A stretch of DNA of 64,000 nucleotides from Misgurnus anguillicaudatus (Eukaryota; Chordata; Actinopteri; Cypriniformes; Cobitidae), in contig NC_073340.2 in assembly GCF_027580225.2 (NCBI RefSeq), forward strand, positions 20,282,001 to 20,346,000. The letters run 5' to 3'. The position numbers and the translations under genes are program-made. Positions 54,790 to 64,000 of this stretch are shown here, piece by piece. Position 1 is the first letter of the stretch, and every line of letters begins with the position of its first letter. The notes under the pieces were generated by a model. It did no database searches, was not told where the DNA came from, and was given only the letters and a program-made list of their open reading frames with translations.

Positions 54790-55930
54790 GTTAAGATAGT
54801 CAAATATTGTTGGTGCAAGTGAAAAGCAGGTGGGCTTAAGCTGGGACAACTGCTCTACCTTCTTTACTTTTTAAACCTTATTTTCTTACTCTTCGTTGTC
54901 TCTCAGCCATAACATGCAAAATCTCCACTTGCGACATTTTGAAAAATGAGATACACACATCTTCTTTTGTCTCTATACACTGTAGGGAAATGTGTGTATA
55001 CATTATACGTGTGTGAATGTGTGTAATACAGTGAATTGACTCCACTCACCTCTTCTGAAACTGGATGAATGTTTGGTGGGCTTTGTGTGGGCTTTCATAG
55101 CTGAATGAAACCTATGCTGCCAGGGGTAATTATGGGTAATTGGTGACACAATGAAGTGATGACAGCTGTGGTGCTACACACACATACACACTTACACACA
55201 CTTCTGTGGAAATGCAAAGTATTGAATATTTAGTTCCTTTGACTGGTCACTGACCTGTACCTTAGAAAGTCACTAAGGGGACACAATGCCCTTATAGGCT
55301 ACCCAAATCATCACATGCACACTTGTATAAATGCATCAACGGATGATTTACAGCAGGTCTGGTGACCTGAAAGACCACAACTAACACATTTTACATTTTT
55401 AGCTAAACAATCTTAACAACGAACATGCATCCTTGAGTCAGAGCAGAGGAAGAAAAAATTAGGAAATTTCACTGTGACCTCCACAAATGCTTGTATAACA
55501 AGCCTGCATCTCTACATAAGCAAATACAAGCACTGTTTGATTATGAATGTGTGTTTGGGGGGAGACTCAACAGACAGAGATAGAGAAAGGCCTGTGCTTG
55601 TCTTCTGACAATCAACCAATTGTTCAGCGTAACAAAACAGCCATAATTAGCAAGACATAACAGTCAGAAACGTCACATGCGGTTAATGGAGATGAAAGAG
55701 AGACAGAATCAGACAGGAAGCGAATGAAGAAAGACAGGAAGTTGAAAGAGGAAGAGGAAAACGTTATATTAAACAATTTAAGGGAACGTATCCAATGTCG
55801 TATCTTATCTCCTCCACAAATCTCACTCCATCTTCCTCCCGTTAACTTTGTGCTTGCACAATAATGCCAAAACACATGCAGCCGCACACACAAAGTCTTC
55901 TGCTCAGCTTTCTTATGTGTGTGTGTCCTG
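54790..55930. other. Intergenic, nothing recognised
   Basis: Scattered short CACACA tracts; no gene or repeat terminus supported. Confidence 0.4.
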
Positions 55931-55940
55931 TTTCACATGG

Positions 55941-56113
55941 CTGAATGAGCAGTGTGTTAACCATCTAATGGGGCCAAAGGACGTGTCCACTGAACTACAC
56001 TGAATACACACACACACTCCTCGCTCACACTACACCTGAATGAGCATTGAGTTAACCATCTAATGAGGGCAAAGGATGTGTCCACTCAACTGAACACACA
56101 CACACACACACAC
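55941..56113. repeat. Tandem duplication, ~95-bp unit
   Basis: CTGAATGAGCAGTGTGTTAA...AAAGGACGTGTCCACTGAA with a CA tail recurs at about 56036 as CTGAATGAGCATTGAGTTAA...AAAGGATGTGTCCACTCAA with a longer CA tail. Unit two has several substitutions and a shorter spacer. Confidence 0.8.
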
Positions 56114-56635
56114 GCTGGCACATTCTCTCTGGACATCTTTAAAACCTCTGTGGATCCCTGTCAGACTTTATTTATTTTTTCTTTATTTAATTTTTTTATT
56201 TAGATTTTTTTAATTGATAGTCTTTTTTCATTTATCTTCAACATCATTCCCATGCATTAATAATATTACATGAAATACAGCCTATACATTAAAGACATAA
56301 CTTTCTAGAAAGTTACAATGTTTGAGAGCAAGATAGGCAACCGCAAGAACACAATAAGTATGGACAGCAATAGTTATATATTTGTAAATTCTGTGATGCC
56401 TATTAATTGTTTTCACTCCAAAAAATTCCAGCATTTCATATAAAATAAAATACAAATTGGTTTGACGATATAAATATTTAAGATAAAGCATTTTCTTTGA
56501 TTTCTCACTTTGTTTCACACTGTGTAAATAGCCAACTTAAAATCTTGACTGGATACCTGATGACTGGACACTAGGGCTGTCAAAATTAGCGTGTTAATAA
56601 CGTGTTAAACGTGAATTCAAATATATATAAATCAA

Positions 56636-57906
<1,271 letters not shown>

Positions 57907-58109
57907 GGATTTTTTTTCAAAATTATTTTTGCTGACTCTTTCACTAATAATAAACATACATTTGCATAAGGCATCCATATTTGTCCATGCCCATGTTGAA
58001 AAGTGTTAAATTAAGGTAAATAAACAAATAAAAATGCAATTTTTCACAAGTTAACTTATGACAATCATGTGATTAATCTAGATTAAATATTTGAATTAGG
58101 TCTGTACAC

Positions 58110-58895
58110 ATAACATTATACCGGTACATTAAGGAATTAATTTTATAATTTTGAAAAGAAACCATTAACAGGAAAGTATTATCAATATGCATTGCAATGC
58201 AATAAGGTAATGATGCATATACATAATATATAGTCAAAGTGTGTTTGTATCTGCTACAGTGACTGAAAGTATAGATAAAACATATGAAGATAGAGCACCT
58301 GAGAGAGACTGAATCCTCTGAATGAAAGGCCATGAGTGGGGGAGAGATGACCGACTCAGATTAGCTTCATATGCACTGAGGCCTCTGCTGAAAGGCTCTT
58401 ATCAGACTCTGCCCCCAAACTTCAGACAGACACTGAGAACCGGCCCAGACTGACCTGAGAATGGCACAGATGGACAGACAGAGGACTGAATGATAGAATA
58501 TGATAACAGGGTGGAATAGAGGGATGACTGTTCAGGGATATTATATCGGGCTTGGGTTGCACATATGCGTGTGTGCAGCGCTGCTTTGACCTGGTGAAAT
58601 AAATGAACCATAATCACTGTAAACTTAAAGCAAGCGCTACTGCTTAAAATACTTTGTAGACACAACAAAAACATCTGCAGTTTTGAGTCTTTTAGTGTGT
58701 GTTAGCTTTTGCCAGTTTTTTCCTATAAAAGTTGACAAATTTCAGATATAAAAGTTTAAAATGCTTTTCTTATTCAGGCTAAAGGACTTCATTAATGACT
58801 CATCTTGCACTACACAGAATTTTTCTCCAATTGAATGCATTCAAGAATGAAAATGTCCATTTATATATTTATATACATGCATAGTATGTGGGCAT
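58110..58895. other. Intergenic, nothing recognised
   Basis: No gene or repeat end identified. Frames of 86-90 codons on the minus strand carry no domain signature. Confidence 0.4.
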
Positions 58896-58899
58896 GTGT

Positions 58900-59629
58900 T
58901 TAAAGGAATAGTCTACTCATTTTCAATATTAAAATATGTTATTACCTTAACTAAGAATTGTTGATATATCCCTCTATCATCTGTGTGCGTGCACGTAAGC
59001 GCTGGAGCGCGCTGCGACGCTTCAATAGCATTTAGCTTAGCCCCATTCATTCAATGGTACCATTTAGAGATAAAGTTAGAAGTGACCAAACACATCAACG
59101 TTTTTCCTATTTAAGACGAGTAGTTATACGAGCAAGTTTGGTGGTACAAAATAAAACGTAGCGCTTTTCTAAGCGGATTTAAAAGAAGAGCTACATTTTA
59201 TGGCGTAATAGCACTTTTGGGAGTACTTCGACTCGGCACAGTAACACCCTCCCTCTCCCATTATGAGAGTGAGAAGGGGATCGGACTTTTCAGGCGAGTC
59301 GAAGTACTCCCAAAAGTGCTATTATGCCATAAAATATAGTTCCTCTTTTAAATCCGCTTAGAAAAGCGCTACGTTTTATTTTGTACCACCAAACTTGCTC
59401 GTATAACTACTCGTCTTAAATAGAAAAAAGTTGATGTGTTTGGTAACTTCTAACTTTATCTCTAAATGGTACCATTGAATGAATGGGGCTAAGCTAAATG
59501 CTATCGAAGCGTCGCAGCGCGCTCCAGCGCTTACGTGCACGCACACAGATGATAGAGGGATATATCAACAATTCTTAGTTAAGGTAATAACATATTTTAA
59601 TATTGAAAATGAGTAGACTATTCCTTTAA
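58900..59629. mobile_element. 730-bp near-perfect palindrome with TTAA ends
   Basis: Two ~335-bp arms. Left: TTAAAGGAATAGTCTACTCA, AGAATTGTTGATATATCCCT, GTGCACGTAAGCGCTGGAGC, TAGCTTAGCCCCATTCATTC, AAAATAAAACGTAGCGCTTT, GGAGTACTTCGACTCG. Right: exact or near-exact complements, with only a handful of differences (for example TACATTTTATGGCGTA against TATGCCATAAAATATA). The ~60-bp centre is GC-richer (CACCCTCCCTCTCCCATTATGAG). No coding frame. Typical of a young foldback transposon that targets TTAA. Confidence 0.95.
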
Positions 59630-59634
59630 TGCCA

Positions 59635-61680
59635 TGAGTAGCGCAGGAGATCTGTGCTGGTTATTAACTATCTGATTAAGCTGTCACGCTGTAGTTAAAA
59701 TCAGCTACAGCTGTGTACTGTCTGCACTGCTTAACTGAACACTTCCCCAAAACACACACACAGTTTTTTAGTATATTTTTAAGCCATTCAGTAAACCATG
59801 TTTTTTGCATTATTAAAGTTTGCGTTTTCAGGTCTTCATAACGCAGTAGTCATGTAAATAAACGGTCAAAACGAATACAATTTCCATTTTTAGTTTAAAA
59901 TGGTGTCGTGTAAACAGCTTTTCTGTGGCCACTTCCCTCCTGTCACCCCTAACATTTTTTCATTTCCCCCCACTCTCTTTATCCAGCACCAACACCTTGT
60001 GGGCCACAGAGCATTTAGGAAGGAGGTGAGGATGGATGTTTAATAGACACAGATGCATTGCTCTTTGACCCGAACCTGTAAATGGGAGAAATGCTTCCCT
60101 AACTTTTCCTCAGAGAGCGCGCCCCATTGTTAATATTAGGACGATAACAATGCTGAGAAAGACAGAAAAAAGTGACCGTTCTTTTGTTAAGCCAGAATAA
60201 ACTGCAACTGTAGGTTGTAACCGTCTGCAGACAGGACTACAGCATCACATGATTCGAACGTTACCCTCCCTTTTCCCTCCACCCCACCACAGCCCTCATC
60301 AGGTCATGTCAGCTCGAGTTTGTTGCTACTGTAGTTTTTAATTCTGTCTGATAGTTGGACAAAAGCAGACTGGAGGAGAAAGGGGGAATGAGGGGGGTTG
60401 TGGTGCATTCTGGGTAATAATAAAAAAGTAGGGAAACATGGGAAACAAAGCATGTTTTTTTTATACCACCATTATTGTGTTTTGTCCCTAACAGCTTCCA
60501 CTGTGTAGTTTTGACTGAATGGGTGCTGGTCCCTGTGGTTTCATTTTTTTCTTGCCGCCCATTCATATAACAAGAAAAATGATGTTTTCCCAAATCCAGA
60601 AACTGTGTGAGATCAGATTTCTTGACTCTGGATTCTCTCCAGTTTCTGCTAATAGCAGAATAGCACTTAGATTTGACCTAAGGCTCCATGCGAATGACAG
60701 AAGCAAATGAAAAGAAAGAGAGCGGGGGAAAAGAGCAACCACACCAGCGTAAGGCAAGACTATTATTTTTGATGAATCTGGCCACATTTAAAGTGTCCTG
60801 AAGGGTATGTATGCTTTACATATTAAGTGTGAGGTTGGCCAAAAGCTGTTCAGAGCCATATACAGGAGCCCGTATTAAGGACTGTGTGAGAAACAAGAGT
60901 TGTGAAAAGAAAAAATAATCTTTCTCGCTCTGAAACATGGCTGAAAGAGCTCCCTCTGCTGAGCTTACAAAAAATAATTATTTTATTGCATTCAAACTGT
61001 GGTTAAAAAAATTATTAAGTCTTTCTAGAGTCTTTAAATGAGTTAATCTGTCTCTTCTTTTTGGTCATTTTGATTTTTAGATTAATTTGAAGATTATGGG
61101 AGAAATGGGCTTTCTGTCATACTAAGAAGTTGTTAGCATGCATCTCAGCATGGACTTTAATAAAATGTCAAATGAATTAGGGTATTATTTTGGCACATAT
61201 TGGAGCGGTTTCTCGTACAGGGGTTATCCTTGTCTCAGACTAAATGCATGTATGAGCTGTCCTGATTTTAAAACACCATGCTGACACATCTTAACATATA
61301 TCAGTTTTGTTGTTTTGTCTCTAGATGCCCTCAAGTATTGTTTTTTGTATGGTTTGTTTGTGAAAAAATACTTAAATGTCGTAATATAACTGGTCCTGGA
61401 TTAATCTAACCCCTGTCTGGGAAACCGCCCCCTAGTTCTCTAAACTAAATTTCCAATAACATCTTTTTTTTTGCTATAAGTTTTGCATTAGAAAACAAGC
61501 AAAAATATATCTTTTAAATCTTTAACCTTAAAAAACTCAAAATTTAAAAAAATGTGACAAACACAGTCTCCTTTATAGTTTTTCTCTGTCGATGCGGATT
61601 ATACAGACACACATTAGCCATGCATGGGCTGTAGGGTGGTTCACCAAATCAAACCCTCTCCGAAAATGACATCTGTCATT
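59635..61680. other. Intergenic, mostly unrecognised
   Basis: Only the terminal fragment CCTGTCTGGGAAACCGCCCC (about 61413-61432) of the 5353/36938 family is recognised. The block at about 60070-60300 (GAGAGCGCGCCCCATTGTTA, GATAACAATGC, with SOX-like ATTGTT/ACAAT cores) is unique-looking and could be regulatory. Confidence 0.35.
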
Positions 61681-61689
61681 ACTCTAGCA

Positions 61690-61998
61690 CAATGGTCCCC
61701 AACATGGTGTCCGCGGGCACCAAGTTTGCCCGCACAGAGTCTGTGAGTTGCCGCCAAAGCACATTCTATGTGTCTCAATGTTCAAATTTATTTATTACAT
61801 ATTTTTATATTAGCTTGGCTCTTTAATGTATGTTAACATTTTAAACAATGATAAAACATATCAACAACTAAAATCAATAAAATCAAATAGTAAAAGAAAA
61901 AACTTTTAAGTTAGACTATATCAAAAAAGTAGCCCTCCAGATTGTTTTAATCATTGTGGTAGCCCTTGTTCACAAAAAGATGGGAGACCCATGATCTA
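61690..61998. repeat. Probable hAT-like MITE (CAATGGTCCCCAACATGG)
   Basis: Left CAATGGTCCCCAACATGGTG with GTCCGCGGGCACCAAG; right AAGATGGGAGACCCATG. CTCTAGCA precedes and ATCTAGCA follows, close to an 8-bp duplication. Typical of a family that begins with the (A)GTGGTCCCCAAC motif. Confidence 0.6.
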
Positions 61999-62179
61999 GC
62001 AGATTTAAGCCTGGTGAAAAAGTAAATGCTAGATTAAACAAGAATTTGACTCAAAGACTTTGCTCAAGATTAGGTTAGGAACCTAACTCCTCCCAAACTC
62101 CCTAAAAAAAAACTATTAAAAGGGAGTGACAGCTTTATATTTAAAATTTGTTATTAAACATGGTGTGAATTTCTTTTTC

Positions 62180-62248
62180 TGTACTAGCATTGCGTTAGCA
62201 GTACAAAGGTTAGTGGTTCGATTCCCAGGGAACGCACAGGTTGATACG
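62180..62248 (+). repeat. V-SINE head, broken by the next element
   Basis: TACTAGCATTGCGTTAGCAG, GTGGTTCGATTCCCAGGGAA (intact B box, about 62216-62226) and CGCACAGGTTGATACG; cut where the next palindromic element starts. Confidence 0.8.
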
Positions 62249-62565
62249 CAATACAGTCTCATGGCAAGTCATGTTATAGTAACGAAAATTTTGATTCATT
62301 TATTTGTGTTTGCTGACACGAATTTCCACTGTTTTTCTTGTCTCTAGAGACAAAAGTCTTTTTCGTCCTTCCCAGCACGAAGAGTTGGGAAGCAGTTGGG
62401 GCTTGGGTTAGGAATTCGGAGAAAGTGATTCTAATTCAAACCCCAAGTGACAATCAAAAAATAGAAAACAATGATGAGGAAACAAAATATAAAATGACAC
62501 GATAAAGAAAGTCGTGGCACAGACACAGACATTACTATATCACGACTTGCCGTGAGACTGGGTTG
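62249..62565. repeat. Palindromic element, CAACCCAGTCTCA family, copy 4 (short)
   Basis: Left CAATACAGTCTCATGGCAAG, right CTTGCCGTGAGACTGGGTTG. Arms share GATTCATTTATTTGTGT-type and TCGTGGCACAGACAC words with 32744-33711. GATACG lies on both sides, part of a probable target duplication. Confidence 0.85.
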
Positions 62566-62607
62566 CGATACGATACGATTTGATGCAAAATGTTTGTTTT
62601 TTTGTAT

Positions 62608-63404
62608 CAGTCGAGAAGAAATTTCAGGAAACAAAATTTCAAGAACATTCCAGGATTTTTCTCTTTTTAATAGACTTTATTGGACCTCAACAGTTTACAG
62701 TTTAAATGCAGTTTTTAAAATTACTGTTTCAATGAAGCTTCGAAGAGGCTCCAAACAATCCCAAACGAAGCACAAGGGTCTCACCCAGCAAAACGATTGT
62801 CACTTTCAGAAAGAAATTAACAAATATGCACTTTTAAACCACAACTTCTCATCTTGCACCAGCTGTGTGACGCGCCAGCGTGACCTTACATATTCCATAA
62901 GCCCTTCGAAGGTCAAATGTTTACATATATGAAACGCACATTTGCAGACCATTTTAAACAATAAACTGACACAAAGACATTACTTACTATCATTCAACAT
63001 ACAACTACATCGGAACGGCCCTCTTTCTCCACATTTGTAAACACTAAAGCGTTAGCTTAGCATACATCCTGCTTGACCTTTCTGTGTGCTTACGCAATAC
63101 GTAAGGTCGCACTGGCGCATCACATGGCTGGTGCAAGATGAGAAGTTATTTTTCTTGCCAAAAATTACAATCATTTTGCTAGATAAGACCCTTATGCCTT
63201 GTTTGGGATCATTTAGAGCCCTTTGAAACTGCTATTTTAAACTGCATTTAAACTGTAAACTGTTGAGGTCCAATTACGTCTATTAAATTGAATAAAAAAT
63301 CCTGAAATATTTTCCTTAAAAAACGTATTTTCTTCTCGACTGAACAAATAAAGCCATCAACATTTTGGATGACATGAGGGTGAGTAAATTTTTTTATTCC
63401 TTTA
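62608..63404. mobile_element. Palindromic element, ~330-bp arms, left terminus lost
   Basis: Left: CAGTCGAGAAGAAATTTCAG, ATTGGACCTCAACAGTTTAC, AAATGCAGTTTTTAAAATTA, AACTTCTCATCTTGCACCAG, GCGCCAGCGTGACCTTAC; complements on the right in reverse order (TAAGGTCGCACTGGCGCATC, GGTGCAAGATGAGAAGTT, GTAAACTGTTGAGGTCCAAT, TTTTCTTCTCGACTG). The right end continues into ATGACATGAGGGTGAGTAAA and ATTCCTTTAA, the terminus of a TTAA-type fish MITE. Confidence 0.85.
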
Positions 63405-63409
63405 AGTAA

Positions 63410-64000
63410 CTGGACGAATGTATTGAAACCGCATTGTAAATAAATATGTAATTGTCCTGTAAATGAATAACAAAGATAATTCTGAAGGAAATGTTGCTTT
63501 ATATTTGTTAAGATGTTTTCTTACAATAAAGTAAATACATCACACACTAAGAAATACTAAGACACTCGAGAATACAGACCAGAACCAAAGCTGGTTAGAA
63601 GAATGCTTCCTGAAATAGCTACGTATTCCTGCTAAGTATCTGACAGGCATATATGGGAAGAGCTAAAAAAGAAAAAACTCTGAACCACAAAGACAATTTC
63701 ATCATATGTGTTGTGCTACTGCCAGTAACCAAACTTAACCTGTACAATTACAGTCTTCTTCTCTGTCTGGAGATCTGCTTTGATGCTGTCGGCAGCAGGG
63801 ACAGATAATAAAAGGCTGCATCTGGTCAGATGAGGACTAAATTAAAAACTGTATTGCCATAACATTATGCCTCATGATGTGAAGTGGTGGGTTCTGTTCA
63901 TAATTTGTATTTATGTTAGACAGGTAGAGCAAGGCCTTGCCCCATTCAAATGTTCAAAATAATAAAATTGTCTAGAAAGCCTACTTTCTGTCTATTTTGG
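63410..64000. other. Intergenic, nothing recognised
   Basis: AT-rich tail of the window; several AATAAA-like words but no exon to attach them to. Confidence 0.4.

Noticed and set aside
58900..59629. miRNA precursor
   Set aside because: The hairpin is ten times too long and perfectly paired; it has transposon-type TTAA ends.
62552..62932. 126-codon frame on the plus strand
   Set aside because: Falls inside a palindromic mobile element; its sequence is mirrored in the right arm.

Overview
This window is teleost fish nuclear DNA, most probably from a cyprinid or close ostariophysan. It has spliced vertebrate genes with GT-AG introns, V-SINEs of the DANA/HE1 type, Tc1/mariner relics, hAT elements, and many short palindromic DNA transposons (MITEs). 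It also carries (TG)n and (AT)n microsatellites. The species call is inference from repeat content. No bacterial, organellar, CRISPR or viral features were seen.

Layout. (1) 1-3.48 kb holds the 3' end of a wac gene (WW domain adaptor with coiled coil) on the + strand: three terminal coding exons and a 1.4-kb 3' UTR. One intron contains V-SINE pieces and an internally deleted Tc1 transposon. (2) 3.5-8.1 kb is the wac-bambi spacer, with several MITEs and two unique-looking blocks that each contain the BMP-type SMAD motif TGGCGCC. (3) 8.2-12.8 kb holds a complete three-exon bambi gene (BMP and activin membrane-bound inhibitor) encoding 261 residues, with a GC/CCAAT/octamer-bearing upstream region. 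(4) 13-64 kb has no supportable protein-coding gene. It is a gene-poor flank of bambi filled with DNA transposons, many inserted into one another. The clearest nests are at 32.7-35.3, 38.7-40.8, 47.1-48.9, 52.0-54.6, 56.6-58.1 and 62.2-63.4 kb. Between the repeats lie unique stretches, some of which may be distal regulatory DNA.

The two genes are not an operon. Their adjacency matches the human order WAC-BAMBI on chromosome 10p. BAMBI is a kinase-less pseudoreceptor that damps TGF-beta/BMP signalling and is itself BMP-induced; WAC is a nuclear adaptor linked to histone H2B ubiquitination. Exons were placed by eye from reading frame, splice signals and recalled family sequence, not by alignment. 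Transposon boundaries rest on visible terminal inverted repeats (TIRs) and target-site duplications (TSDs). No exotic new system was found. The most unusual content is the transposon architecture: exact nesting with intact TSDs, a foldback carrying two inverted THAP-domain starts, and a near-perfect 730-bp palindrome.
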